Assembly: GCA_027886175.1 (NCBI GenBank)
Contig: JAJNNQ010000075.1
Coordinates: 32,022,501 to 32,086,500, forward strand
Direction of reading: 5' to 3'
DNA length: 64,000 nt
From: Phylloscopus collybita
Lineage: Eukaryota; Chordata; Aves; Passeriformes; Phylloscopidae
A program made the position numbers and the translations under genes. Below, one piece after another: positions 35,673 to 49,772 of this stretch. A model generated the notes under the pieces. That model saw only the letters and a program-made list of their open reading frames with translations. It had not been told where the DNA came from and searched no databases. Numbering within the stretch: position 1 is the first letter of the stretch; each line of letters begins with the position of its first letter.

Positions 35673-36315
35673 TGTATTGCGGGAAACTCCCTTTCTGGAG
35701 TCCCTGCTTGTGAGGGTGATCTTTTTCCTCCAAAAGTCCAGTACCAGGGTTCAAAGGATAAATGAGACTCGCAGCTTTGGTCTTAAGAGCTGTTTATTCT
35801 ATTTCTTATCTCAAGTTCTGCGTGCCGCCAAAATCTGGCTTAACGCACCAGAAACATGGTGAAAACCCCCCTGGACAGCAGATCCCAAGGTTCTTAAAGG
35901 TTTCTAGCCCAATTAACTCCTAAAACGTGCTATGTTTGCAATTTTGTGCCAATAATTGCTACCTATTCTAAACACGCAACCTCTGTGTCAAACCTTTCTA
36001 CCAATGTCTCTGTGCCACCATCACAGCAGACAATGGAGAAGAAGAAGAAGAAGAAGATGAGACACCGGCCAAAATTCTCCATCTTGCTCTCATCTGTCTC
36101 CATACTAAAAACTCAAAACTACAAATTTTCACCCTGTGACAAACTAAACTACCGTTTCTTTCCCACCTTCGTTGCTTTCAACTCATCTCTAAGTGTTGGA
36201 AGTTTTTCCCATGGACTAAAGTCAAAGGCAGTGCTTTCCTGGGTACCCAGCCGGGGTCTCAGACCCCCCAGGGCAGCACAAGGAGTTTTCCATGTGCCCT
36301 GGACTCAAACATCAT
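35673..36315 (-). mobile_element. LTR-like element, minus strand (probable solo LTR)
   Basis: The block from TGTATTGCGGGAAACTCCC to CCTGGACTCAAACATCA resembles a songbird endogenous-retrovirus LTR in reverse orientation. On the minus strand it would start TGATGTTTGAG and end GCAATACA, with an AATAAA polyadenylation signal at 35798-35793 about 120 bases from the end, as expected for R-U5. An internal GAA run (36031-36050) is present. I could not find a matching target-site duplication, so the exact ends are provisional. No internal retroviral genes adjoin it. The family call rests on recall of similar sequences and is moderate only. Confidence 0.5.
36028..36052. repeat. (GAA)n microsatellite
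   Basis: About seven GAA/AAG units in a row lie within the LTR-like block. Confidence 0.85.
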
Positions 36316-37154
36316 ATGAGCTCAAAAACTTGGGGAGTGAATGCTTTTACTGTCTTCCACTTCACTGCTGAAAAACTGGAGGAAAGCCCTGTCTAGCTGG
36401 ATGGTTCCTAGGTCTCCAGGGTCTTGCCTCAGGGAAATCTGACCATTGACCAGTGTGTGGGGATCAACACTAACCTGGGGGACTCCAGAGAGATACAAAG
36501 CATATTGCTTGTGGCATGGCAAGCCAGGCTTCTGAGCAGCTTTGGTGATCTTTGATGAAGTGGTCCTTGAAGAGAAACAAGGTTCCTGGTTCCATAGCAT
36601 CTGCCAGGGAATGGAGTTGGTTTGAAACTCAGCTCAAAAAACTGATAGAAATTCACCAAACCAAACGAAATTTAAATAAGCATCTTGATACTAACACACT
36701 GGCTTTGCTAGAATATTTCAAGAGCTCTATACTCATAACTAGCTTCAGAAATATCAGCTGGTAAGTGATCAACTTTTTGAAGCAATTTCTCAGATCATGC
36801 ACAGTTCCTTATTACACAAGAATGCTCTGCTTCTGATTCTGCATACTGGCTCTGTGGGGTTTGATTAATACCATGGGGTGTTATTTAAGTCAAAGAAATA
36901 TTTCTTTTATAAAATTACATGTCGAGTCCTTAGGTTTCCCCCTAAGTATATCAAATCTCAATTGGCAGGTTACACACCATAATCTCTTCTGAAATATTTC
37001 ATTAGACATTTTTATACCTACTGTAGCCATTTTTAAATCCCCTGTAGTGTAGGATGATGCAATGGCATTACGTTTAAAAAACCCATCTTGGAGGTGTAAA
37101 TTTACATGTTCACATTTTCCTAACTTGCCTAGAACACATTTCTCATTGTTTCCA

Positions 37155-37223
37155 TTAAAAACCCAAACCCCACTAAAAATCCACAAAAACAACAAAACAA
37201 AAACCAAACAAAAACCTAAAAAT
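37155..37223. repeat. A/C-only low-complexity tract
   Basis: The plus strand is nearly all A and C, with irregular AAAACCC, ACAAAAACAAC and AAACCAAAC blocks. It has the same composition as the tracts at 17386 and 42205. Confidence 0.8.
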
Positions 37224-37243
37224 CTTATTCTTAATTTGCATGT

Positions 37244-37278
37244 TATTATCCTTTATCCTTTTTATCCTTATTATCCTT
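37244..37278. repeat. TTATCCTTT-type short tandem repeat
   Basis: ATTATCC/TTTATCC units recur four times (ATTATCCTTTATCCTTTTTA, then TCCTTATTATCC). It is a small degenerate microsatellite. Confidence 0.7.
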
Positions 37279-40200
37279 TGTAAATCAATGGAAGAACGCA
37301 AAAGACACTGTAGAGATACAAAAATGAAACACACTGTTTTTGAGGAATATGAGCTAACATGGTGATTCAAATGTGGAAGCTGATTAAGACTGGAAGCAGA
37401 GTCATGAAACTTCATATTCAGTAAGAATAATAGATTAAACAGGTTGGTTTTGAAGTGACTCTTGTTTTATGTTTTAGCGACCTTTATATCTGACTACCTT
37501 CAATTGTACTTGAAATTTATTCTCACAAGCTCTGTTTTTTCACACTCCTGAAATACTCCTTATCTTGCGCAGATACGCTCAGGATCCTCCATCCACTGCT
37601 TCCCATTCCCTAGCTACTAGTGACATATGCTGTGGGTGATTCTGAATTCTATACAGTTAAAGGTCAGTGTTTCTACTAAACTAATCAAATAAAAGAAAGC
37701 GTGTGTTGCAGCCTCAGAAGAGAGACTAATGTGGGTTCCTTTCCTCTCCTGCCACTATTTTTCGTGAAAGCTGATAACATGTTTTGAAAGGGGCTGATGG
37801 ATTTAGAAGTGATGGGAAAGGTATTGTGGGGGAAAAAATGGACCTGAATGACCAAGACATAAATTTTTCCCCAGAAGCCAGGCTGAGTTGTCATATGCCA
37901 AGATGACTAGGCAGAAGTGTTCAGGGGACCCTCTTTCCCAGTGGATCTGAATACTTGGTTGTATCGCTGCAGTGACTTTGAAGTCCCACCAAAACTGAAG
38001 GGGAGAAATCCTACCAATTCTGGTTTGAAAAATGTTACATTCACTTTGCATGGATGGAGATGACTGCTGAAGATGCAAGTAACAGGAAATTGTGCCCCAT
38101 GCTTTGCACAAACTTGTGTTGTTATTATTATTAATTTGTTTATTAATTGAATTTACTTGCAAATGACATAGACAAATATCCTGGTTTATGAATTGTTTGC
38201 CTGGTGCATAGTTCTTGCTTTAAATGTTCATTATTCAAATTTGCTATTTGCATAGTGTTCTGGAATCATGGCAAGGCACTGTGGGTCCCATGATAAAATT
38301 TCACTCCCCCACTCAAACCCACCAGAGACTCAGGGTGGCAACATGACCCCTGCACCATAACACCTTCTCTGTTGTTGTGTGCACAGGTTATGAGAGCGAG
38401 TATCAGGTTCATTAGAGTACCAAACATGCCACACTATTGCTGCCAAAGCTAATTATGGGGCAGAGAAACACTGTGATAAAGTTAATTGTATGTTTGCATT
38501 TGGTCTGGACTGAAGACCTGAAAAAGAAAACTGTGCTAGTAATTCAGTCCTTCACAACAGAAAAGGCAAAAAGCCTGTGCATTTGTTTGAGGCAAAAGGT
38601 GGCCATGGCTGTGGAGAAGGAGGATGGCTTCCTCCACACCCAGAGAATGGGATGTGGAGGGACAGAAGCAAGCCATGTGGAGGATATAGCTCTTTTTCTC
38701 TGCTTTCCCAACATCTTTCTTTCCTGGCTGTTGAATCTTTTTCTTTTATTCTTAAGGCCAGGTATTAACATCAGTTGTGTTACATAGAGCATGGCTAATC
38801 TATTAGAACAAACTCTTGGACTTGTATCTGTAGTTTTGTGGGCAAGCATGAGATTTTTACAATAAATGGGGTTTTCTGTGTGTACTGCCAACTGGATATA
38901 CATGATCTTCAGACTGATGGATGCCTGTGAGCCTCCAAGCAAGAAATGGTTAGGTTGTGAACTTGTGCAATTAACTTAAGGTGTTCAGAGTGAGCCCCAG
39001 TGTAAATTTTCAGTGAGACATTTCTACCACATGATGAAGCTCTTACTTAGAGAATTGGACCACTATACAAACTACCATCATTTATGACATAAACATTCAT
39101 TCTATAAACTGAAGATGAGCAGAATATTTTTGACAGTTCTAAGATGGAAAAGTGATTTCATGGATTTCTTATCTCATGTAAATGATTGACTTTCTGTGAA
39201 ACAAAGGATAAGCCTAAGCAGACTGACAAGCAGAGCAATAAGATCTGTTTCTAATTCTTTAAGCCAAAGGTAATTTTAAAGTACACACTTGTTGAAAATG
39301 ACTGGATTAGAAAAGTCAAAATCTACCATGCTGGACTTCTGATTGTATGTCTCAATAAGTACACAGTCCTTTTCTCCTCTAATTTCCTGGTTATGTAATA
39401 TGACTGGGAGCAACATTTGAACCTCTTTATAGGGGGAATGCTTCCCAGAAATTACTTTATCTTTTTCATTTATTACTATTGAAAATGTCTAATGGTTTTC
39501 ACCACCTGAATATTTTAAGCAGGTTCAGTCTGAGTACTGCAGATTTGCATTATTCTATTTAGCTCCTTTTAGCAGAATGATCCTTTAGTGAGTGAAAGGC
39601 CCTAAGGCAGAAGCTGGTTTCAATTTTAAAAGGAAATCTTGTGGTTTTCATCAGGTAGTGGAAAAAAATTTCTGTACATATGGAAAAAGCTGTCGTGTGA
39701 GTTATTAGGTACCAGAGAATTCACTCTAGAGAAGCCCTTATAAATATCCAGAAAGGACTTCTCATTAATATTAAAATTTAGTCTTCATACTAACACTCAG
39801 ATACAGATCTTTATTAAATTAGGCTTCACTGGTTCAAAAATTGCTGTTTGCTGGGTTATCTCTAAGTAAAAAATGTGCTGAATGCCCCTGGTTCTTTTCT
39901 TTCAGAAATGCCTCCAGTTTTCTCTAGTAGAGCAGTTACATATCCAATTTGTCTGATGTGCTGGGATTTGGCATGGGGATCTACAAGACATCTGGGACTT
40001 GGATGTTGCAAGGACAGTGTCCAAGATACGGAAAAAAAGGTGACTACAAGTGAGAACTGTATAAGCAGGACAAAGGACACATAAATGGAGAATAAATGAG
40101 TACCTTAGTAAAGGAACTTAAAGTTCATCATCATGATTAATGTTTCTCTAAGCTTTTGAGTGTGCCTGAATAATGATGTATTAAATCAAGAAGATTTTTT

Positions 40201-42204
40201 CAATATGCTATATTGGCAGGTGTTCATTGGAAGTATCCAGTTATTAAGGATGTATATATTTTCTCAAGATCTTTAAAGATTAATAGGTGCACATATACAT
40301 CTCTCTCCCTACAGAAAATAAACATCATCCTTATACTGCAGTAGTAAATATTGTTTTAGTGTGCTCAATTTTTTAGGCTTCTTGAGTTGGCCTAGACTCA
40401 TTACTGGACTTCAACAGAAGTACAGAAAATGTTATGCTTTTTTATAATTAGATAAGCAGTTCTGCACAAAGTGCAGATTGCAGATTGCTCCTGGATTACG
40501 TGTATTATTGACTCTTTTGAGCTTCAGTATTATGACTCTTTTAGCTTATCAGTCCAATTACCTGTACCAGTACATTGGTTTAATGTGACATTAGATCAGT
40601 GCAAAAATTTGTTAGTTGGGGCCTGAGCCATTGTCTGTGCTCCGTCTGAGATTCATCATGCTGTGCTACCATCTGTGGACAGCTTCCAGGGAGAGAAGGC
40701 TGTTGTGCTGGCTGCTAGGGCACTGTGACATGCATTAGACACACCGTGGAGGGCCAGAGAACATGTGTGTACCATGATGAGTCACAGCTGTCTGGAAGCT
40801 TTTGATAAACCACATAAACGTGGTTCCTATGCCTTAGCAAATCTAACTTAGCAGAATCTGGAAGCGTGGAAGTTTCAGCTCCTAAAATTCACGTTGGCAT
40901 TCTCACACATGGTTTTACTAGAGCTGGGCAGTGCCTCACTCCTTGGGCATAACTGGGAAATGAGTTCAATACATTTCACTGGGTGTCTACATACACAAAC
41001 ATTAAACTTCTGTGAATATCAGACTAGAAGAAACTGCCCACTTGAAACACGTTTTCTGGAATGTTTTTATGATATAGGAAGCAGTTGAGGTATATTAGTA
41101 TAAATTTATGACATATGATATGGTTTACAATACCTAAAATATTTGGGTATCACAGGAAGGAACTGCATCAGGCCTTCGATTCTTCTAAGTAAGTGTTCAG
41201 TGAATGTACCCTAAATTGCTATAGAGAGTTTGAAATTCTTTTTGTATTCAGGAAAGAGACATGTTAGCACCACTTAGGTTGCTGGGACTTCTTTTAAAAC
41301 CTACATCTTGGACTCAGCTGAAGAATTGATAGCCAGTATTAGAAAAAAAAAAAGGCTCAGTTACAGAGTGTTTAATTTTCAGAATGAATCTTTCTGATAT
41401 GAAAGCAGAATAATTTGATTAATTCCACTATTAATAGTGTGCCCTTACATGTACAATTTACATGCAAATGTAGGTGCTTTCTGTGAAATGTCAGGTACTG
41501 ATAAAGATGTCAACTTCATTAGTCAAACAATCTGAGAGTTCAAGGTTGGTAATGAATCATTTCCACCATCATCCTTCATACCCACTTCAAAATTATGAGG
41601 AAATTAACCTCATTAACCTGTCTTTGAAACAAAAAAAGGTCACAAAAATAATCCTCCAAGATCACCAAAATTCAAATTTTTCCCACTGATTCTCAATAAG
41701 AAGTGTCTCCTCCTCCCATTCATATATATTAACAGGAATCAGACATTTATGTATTGATTGGTTTGGCATGGGAGAATGAATTGCTGCTTTACCTGAGGCA
41801 GAATCTGCTGCATATGTGCCCTTCCTGGTGGTGTTCTTGTTACATTAGACTCTTGTCTTAATGTCTTGGCCATTGTTGCAGGCAGAAAGCCTGATCTTTT
41901 TCAACCATTTTATTGCAGTTTCATGGGAACAGTTACACACATTTTCTCTCTCTCTCTGATTTTGAAGTCCTGAAATCAGACTGAATTTATGGAGGCTGGT
42001 GTGGTGTACATCTATGCTCATGGCTCGTTTTCTCCTAATTGTGAGAGAAATCCCTTTTGGGTTCACTTTATAGGATTCACTATTCTGTGTCAATCTAAGA
42101 CATAAGTAGATCAAAATGCAAATGTGTTTATTGTGTTTCTCTTGTCACATCCTGAATAGGTTGGAATTACTGGTACATGCCTCCAAATCAGCTTCTGTGG
42201 ATTA

Positions 42205-42380
42205 AAAAGCCAAAAAACAACAACAACCAAAACCAAAACCCAAACAAACAAAAATACCCCAAACAAAAAAGAAACCAAGCAAAATAGGAAAAAAAAAAAA
42301 ACCACAAAAAAACACCAAAAAACAAACAAACAAACAAAAACCCAAAAAACAAACAAACAAAAAAAAAAAAGAAAAAAAAC
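42205..42380. repeat. A/C-only low-complexity tract with poly(A)
   Basis: For about 175 bases the plus strand is almost entirely A and C, with AACAACAACC, CCAAAACCC, several AAACAAACAAAC blocks and long A runs. The minus-strand reading frames across it (phenylalanine, leucine, valine and tryptophan rich) are composition artefacts. Confidence 0.9.
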
Positions 42381-45300
42381 TTTATACTATCAACAAAAGA
42401 ACTACAGCATGGTATTTTGTGTAATTTCAAAGAAGGAGGCAACAAAAAAAAAAGAGATATGGACATTTCCCTTTCTCCTCTGAAACCAAGATGAGCTTCA
42501 AATGTTTAATAGGTTATATGTTTTCCTAGTTGGTGTGAGTATTTGCTCCTTTCCAAAGGAAAGGGGTGATGCCGAGGGAAGCTGTGTTTTCAGATTGTAA
42601 GAGGTTATTGGACTGTTATCCCTGTAATAAAATTCAGTACATCAAGTGAATGACTTGTTGTTTAGTGAAACATGGCACAACATCGATTGAAGCTACCCAT
42701 TAAGTCAAGACATCAAATATAGCTTTGTGACACTGTACTAGGGATCACTGTTGAAATTGCAGAATTTGCTGGTAACAGCAACTGAGCTCAAGAGAAACAT
42801 TGTCCTTAACTCATGCCACAGTGACATTAATGGTTCATGGTATCATGCAGTGATCAAAGCCTTCTGGGAAGACACAGAAGAAAAAAGACAATTTTCTTGG
42901 TGATCCATAACTACTTTTTTATTGAAAAAAGTACACCAGATTTGAAATTGAATAGATGTTTGCTTTAAAATAGCCAAAGCAATTCTGTTCTGTAAGGTCT
43001 TTTATTTTCTTTCCAAGTTTTGCATACACCTAACCACTGATGTCTCAATATGGGAGAGCCATCAGAGTGTTTTGTCAATTAAATATATCAAGAAAAGCAA
43101 ATAAATGCCTTACTATTCATTGTCTCTCAAACAGCAAGGGCTTTTCTGAACCTAAACTTATAAAAGTACACTCATAAATTCAGGCTGTGATCATGGTCTT
43201 GAAGTCGAAAGCTTCATTTGAATACCTTTGCACAAAGTTTCTTCTTATAGTAAATATTCTTGACAGGATCAATAAAAAGCCAAAAATCCAGGGTCCAATT
43301 CCTTTCATGCGGTTACTACCAAAGTGCCCACTGCCCTGTTGCTCCCTTGAGGTATTTATCAGATTGCTGATGGGCTATGCTATCAGCACCTTTTCTCCTC
43401 TGTAGTTTTTTCTTGTCCAGAAAAGCCAGATTTGAATACGGCTTGGGATTTGAGGACTTTGCACAGACACCCTGCCTTTCTCCCCATCTGGCTGCCACCA
43501 TCCATCTATGGGCTGTACTTGTCTTGGGAGTGTTTTGGCTAGCTGGCAACCCACAACAGATATCCCTTCCACAACATAGCTCTCTTAATGTCCTCTAATC
43601 CAGACAGAAGAGATTTCTCCCTACCCCAATGTGGAATAAATAGAACAAATGTAATTTTGCCATGATTCCTGTGGTGATCATATTTGACTCTTCTTTAGTT
43701 TAATGTGTTTCTAATACACACTTGTGTTTGAAAGCAGAGATTGTAGAATTGTCACATGGTAATATGAGATTTAATCACAATGTTTTTTATATGTCTGGTT
43801 TCACTAGTTGGGTATAAGTTAAGACTGTCTTGAGGCCTTCCTTGTAGCCTCTAGAAGCAATTTACTTCCCTCGGGGAATAGTACTACCATTAAATACAGC
43901 TCTGCTTCTTTAGAATACTTATAATCCTTTGGGAAAAGTATATTACAAAGGGAAGGAAATATTGTCTTTTTTTTTTTGTGCAGGAAAGACACTATATTAC
44001 CCCCTTACACTTACTGAATTCAAAGTTGTTTGAAGTGGGAAGTTTTATTTTTTCATGCAAGTACTTCATGGAGAGTCCAAATTTTCTATTCATTTAAATT
44101 TGTGATACACAAAATAAGGCTTACATTTATTGGAAGAAATAAGCTACACAGAGGATTCCATTGTTTAGATATATATCTGAAACTGTTTAAAAATTTAATT
44201 GTCTCTTATACATTTATTGAAGTGCTGAGCACCAGACTTGTCTGATGGTATCATAAGCAGCACTTTGAGAATACCTTTAATTTCTAGAAATACTCCAATT
44301 CCTTGACAGTAGTCAAATAGTGGCATATTTATGTTTTCAGTCTTGGCACTCTTTATCCTATTTGAATAGCTCACTAAGAATAAATACTGCTGTTTATTAG
44401 CATCATCTGAAGTGCAGTTTGCTGAGGAAGATTTTAGAGGTCTTCAAAATACTTCATTTCCTATCGCAAACTGGAAATGCAAATGTTTGCAGAGAAATAG
44501 GGAAGCACCACAGTAACACCCAGCAGATCCTAACATTCCCTTGAGTGACTTGTGAACTGGAATAACCACTCTTGTTTTCCATGTGCAGCTGAAGAGATGT
44601 CAGCAATGAAACCACAGAATGGAAATGTCATCACACATCCAGAGTCATTCCTCAGTACTGGACCCTGCAGGTTACGTACAAGCCATGGAATGGTATTCCC
44701 AGCTTTGGAGGAATTCATCTTGGAATTCATACTTGTCTGCATTTTAACTATTTTTTTTAGTGTCTCCCTGTCTCCTCTCCATGTCCGCACACACAAACAC
44801 ATCGAGGTTAGCAACAAATAGTTCCATCCTACTTAAGAAAGCCATGGGTTTAAGGAATAATTTATTTACACCTGTTTCTTCTTTTCATGATTGTCGCTTC
44901 CACAAATAGTTTTCTTATTATAACACACACCTGCTTTAATGTACTAAAGCATTTTGAAGACCAGATACGAAAATGACCTGTACACCCAAGTAATTTCATC
45001 ACCACGAATTACCATGGCAGTAGAAAAACTTCATCAACCACTTTTTGCTGTTCATGTTTTTCTGGGCTTTATCTGGTTTATGGTGAAGTCATTGCAAATA
45101 TATCCATTAACAATAAGCAAACTGGCACTACAAAATATCATCTGGGAGATGCAAATATATTTTGGAAGGAAAAATTATATATTAGTTACATAAATTGCCT
45201 TCAATTGGCAATGGAAGAAGAAATGACAGAAGTGCTAGTGATTAACATACTGGAAGGTGTCTGATTCTTTATGATATACAATAAAATTCCAGAAAAAAAT

Positions 45301-48300
45301 TAAAAGAGACAGAGAACTAACATATTTGAATAGCAAACTGAAGATATAAACTATGACACGTACACAAGATGCAGAAGTGTTTTATGACGCATTATGCTTT
45401 CTGAATGTGTTTTATTTCATGCCAAATCTCAAAATTCAGGCTAAAACAATAGGTGTTTTAGGAGGTGTGACTCTTCATTGACTGATAATTCATACAAAAA
45501 TATTAATTTGCAGTCTCTTCTTTAGCGAGCAGACTTTAGCAACGTCCTTTGGCATTACTAGGAATCAGCTTAGCTGTATCCCTCCTAAAGCTCAGCCAAA
45601 AAACCCATTTGTTGTTTTTTTCATTGAAAATCAGTAAGACTTTTGTACCAAAAATTATATATACCTTAGAAAGAATGGTAACTTTCCTTGTTTTTTCCCT
45701 TATTTCAAAGTCTCTTGATACAGAGTCAAAATGCCTTATTTTGAAAATGTTAACACAAAGGTATATAGAAGATTTAGTTCAAATATGCTAGTCATACCAA
45801 TACTTTCAGTCCTAGAAAAAAGCCTGTCTTGATGGACTGCACTTCACATAAAATGTCTCCAACCTTCCAACTTGCTGAACTACTCAAGTGAATTAACTTT
45901 CACAGCGTGTTATGGGACTTAGGCTGCTTCACTTTCCAACAAAACAGGCATATGAGATCTCATAAGTGCGGGTTTTCATTGTATTGTTTATTTTCTGGTT
46001 TTGTCTGAAAGTCACAATTTTCCACACAAAATTGTGAAAGATGAAACTCAGAAAAAAAACCCCAAAACATTTTCCTTAGAATCATCAACAAAAATTTCCA
46101 GTTTAATTTAGCATTCACATCATCATGGATCCCATTTTGGTAAAGAACTTGATGTATGCTACTTACTCTGTGGGAAGCGAATATTTTTTGCTAATGGACA
46201 TAATGCATCTGTAAAATATAAAAAATGCATTCCAATAACTTCAGGTTTTCACTTGCTGAAACCAGACTTGAATTTGGCCCATTACTCTTTTCAACTGAAG
46301 AGGAGAATAATGCCTAATGTTGTCATATGGTAATATATCAAATTGTTTCTAGCTATCAACATCAAAATCAGTTGCAACCTCAGGGATTTGGCCCCATGCT
46401 TATTAAACAGTAATACCTTTTTCAACAGATGGATTTTATATTGCTGATATCCTGACAAGTCACTAGAATGAATCCGAAGATTCCCAGCCATAACACAATC
46501 CTATTTTAACCTTGGTTATTTTTAAAAGCCCAGTGTAAAAAACATGACAAGCATCGATGCTTAATGCAAATGCCTAGCAATGTGTGTTACCTGGTAACCA
46601 AATGGATGGTATGTTGGAGAGGGAAGTGGCAACAGCAAGTGAACATATGCCAAAGCAGCTCCCAGCAGACATAGAGGTGGTCACCATGGATTTTGCCACA
46701 TCGAAAGAAAAGATTGTCATGACCTAGTCTAAATTCATGGAAGAAGAAAACAGGGTTTTTTTACACATTGCCATGAAGGCAGAGGACATTCATAGTCTGT
46801 GGCATCAGAAGCTGCTGGAAGTGTCACTGTTGTCTGGGAGGGACAAAATTTCCCACGAACAAGGAAGAAAATGTCCCACATTTGTCCAATGAAACAAGAT
46901 TGGAGAAGTTAACTGCAGCATCACAGGAGAACTGGGTCAAAGTCTAAGTTTCCTGAGTGACTAACAAGACTCCTTCTGCTTTGTTGGCCAAAGCAGAAAG
47001 CTGTTTCTTAGAGAGATCGGGATTTATTTTCTTACTGTAAATTCAAAGATTTGTTTCTTTGCTTTGGCCTTCCCTCAAAAATTCATTCTGTTGGAAAGTC
47101 ACCATCTCAAAAACACAAGGCATTTCTTTTGGTTGGGAGAGTCCATCTGAGAGCTCTGTCACAGAGGCTTTCACCTGAGGTCAGAGTATAAAGTTACAGT
47201 AAAAGCTTGAGGAATGATCATGGTATCAAAATAGGTTGTTTCCTGCAAAAAAAGGAAAACAAAAACATTTTTCCAAATAAAAGGTTTTCTTTAAAATTTT
47301 TAAAAGAATTGCAAAAATAGACTAGAAATTAAGCAGAAACTAAAATTATATAGATAGGAAGTAAAATACTGAAGCATCATAGAAATATTTCTATTTAAGG
47401 AGGTATTGGTGTATGTTTTTTATTTCCCAGTGATATACAGGACAACCACAGTTACACAGTGCCTTTGAAGTGTTTGGGTTTGCAAAGCAACTTTGGAATA
47501 GCTTCCAAAAATGGCTGTTTTTCTGAAGCTATTCTTGGCCGACGCCTTATGTTGCACCACTTTAGATTAATGCTGGGACTAGAAATGTCAAAGGCCTAGG
47601 TGGAAGGAAAAACTACAAGTGCCAGACAGTCTGCCATACTTTTACAGATGTAACACATGGTTCTGGGCTCACATAGTTAATTCTTTAAGCCTTTGTCGAG
47701 TAGCACACTCTGCACCTTCATAGGAGCTGCAGAATCCTGTCCCTCCCATGTTCTGTGGTAGATTTCAAATTATCTGTGTTACTGGGGAATGTGCTGCAAA
47801 TAGCCAGCTTGGCATCTGATTTAATCTATGAAATTTCAGACTTCAGGAAAAAGAATTAAGTTCAGCTGTTAGCAGAGACGGCACAAAATCAGATCACTAG
47901 CACAATTAGTGGTAATTAGAAAAAGGCCAAAACCTGGAAGAAAAAACAGGGCCCATTCCCCAAGGAAATGCATCTTCACAATGGATGCCTTCTGCTTCTC
48001 TCATAAGACCACGGGAGCACAGTTCATGCTTGTTCAAACCACATTCAGAGCAGCTTACTTCGTTAAGATGTGTATCTATCTGTTCTTCAGTTATCTTTCA
48101 GATTTGTCAGTATGTCCCATTTATTAAATATTATTAAACTAATCAAAAAGCTTTTAAGAATGTTTACATGCAAAGATGGGGAATAAATTATTCAGTACCT
48201 GAAATCTGATTATACACAAATTTCTGGAAAGTACTTAACTACATGCTTGCATCCTTCCTCAAGAACACAGCCAGCATGCACGAAAGAGGCTCAGGGCTCG

Positions 48301-48786
48301 GGCCATCTGGCTCTGCTGCAGTGACTGAGCCACAGCCCCAACCTGGAACTGGCTTTCATATTGCTAAGCTGTGAATTTCCAGATAGGCTCTGTAGGGGTA
48401 GAGAGGCTGCAGAGCTGCAATTTGCAAGAAAAAGTTCCCCCTATCCCTTCTGTGGTGCTACTGTCCCTCCATGCTTCCCTTCCAGTCTCCCTGTATTCTA
48501 GGAGCACTTCTGTCGCTGAGCAAGGGTCCTCACTTGAACACGTGTGTTACTTGTTTCAGCACCAGATTTTCTTGTATTTAGGCCTGGCTGGCACCTCAGG
48601 CACCTAAGTGATCAACTAAATGCCTTTTTGTGCCTATTTGAAAACACTTAAGCACTTGAAATCAAGTTTGTGTCTATGTCAAGCCCTACGCTACAGGAAA
48701 TGCTGTCTGTTCTTGGTTTGAGGAGGGAGGTCAAAGCCACAGACCTGCCAAAAGATAAAGCCTGCTATTGGAAAAGCATGTAAAAA

Positions 48787-48822
48787 CAAGAAGAAAAAAA
48801 AAAAAATTAAAAAAAAAAAAAT
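48787..48822. repeat. Interrupted poly(A) tract
   Basis: Two A runs of about a dozen bases are separated by TT. Simple low-complexity DNA. Confidence 0.85.
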
Positions 48823-49639
48823 TGGTGCTGCTTTTCAACAAACATTTGGAAGATCAGCACCAGTATTTTGAGCTAGATATGTTTGACTACTTTTTGACTA
48901 CTGCTGTGATGTCAGTCCTACAAATAATAAGGGAAGAGTATTTACAAAAGCTTTTTCGTCTGGAATCTGTGGGCAGAGATCTCGACCTGGTAACCGTACA
49001 GGGAAGATTTGTGTTCATGCAGCACAGCAGTTTCTAAACATGTTTCCAACGTTATTTCAGGAAACTGTTACATCTCCACCATGGTTTATTAACTTCCTCT
49101 ATAGACTGACTGATTTTAGCGTGGGGAGTGTTTTGTCGTTGAATGTTAAATGAGTGGTGTTGCTTAAAATTTTTGCTAATGAGGACACCAGATGCAGAAC
49201 TTCCCCCGGTGCCCTTGGCTATAGGGATTTGTTTCTAGCAATGTGTCATCTTCACTTCAGTTCTCAGTTACATTGAAGGCATTACTCAAGTGACAAAAAT
49301 AGAAAGATTATTGCTCATGTATGTATGCATTGGAGTTATTTGCATGAGATTGACAGGGAATGCCTGCCTGTCCTTACAAACAAGCCAAAAAAGGAAAATG
49401 CCGTATGATGTTGTAAAATGGCACGTGAATTACCTCACTTTCTCATCTCAGTCTGTCTCTCACTACAACTCATGTTATAGACACAGTGAATACTCTAAAG
49501 CTTGAAATGGATCTGCCACTTACAGCCAGAGGACTCTTTTAAGCTTGCTAATCCATTGGAAAAATAGCTCATTCCTTTGACCAGTGGACACTATCAATTG
49601 AAAACAGCATCAACACTGAAATTTTATAAATGAAAACCT

Positions 49640-49772
49640 AGATACACATACAGAAATATACATATTCATATATATGTGGGTTTAAATTTTATGTTTATAT
49701 GTACATAAACATACACAAGTGTATATATATAGATAATTTTTTTAGGTATTCTCATGCATACACATATATCTA
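49640..49772. repeat. TA/CA alternating microsatellite
   Basis: Repeated ATACACATA, CATATATATGTG and GTATATATATAG blocks give a long alternating purine-pyrimidine stretch, similar to that at 9822-9956. Confidence 0.8.

Larger units (their letters stand above)
36316..42200. other. Intergenic unique DNA, no gene recognised
   Basis: AT-rich sequence with no recognisable coding exon, RNA gene or full mobile element. Small features are the A/C tract at 37155-37223, a short TTATCCTTT-type repeat at 37244-37278 and several poly(A) runs. The longest reading frames (about 116-132 codons, 38437-38942) overlap on opposite strands and look random. Confidence 0.7.

Noticed and set aside
42111..42466. Two minus-strand Phe/Leu/Val-rich frames that look like membrane proteins
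   Set aside because: They are the complement of an A/C low-complexity tract with poly(A), not real transmembrane segments.
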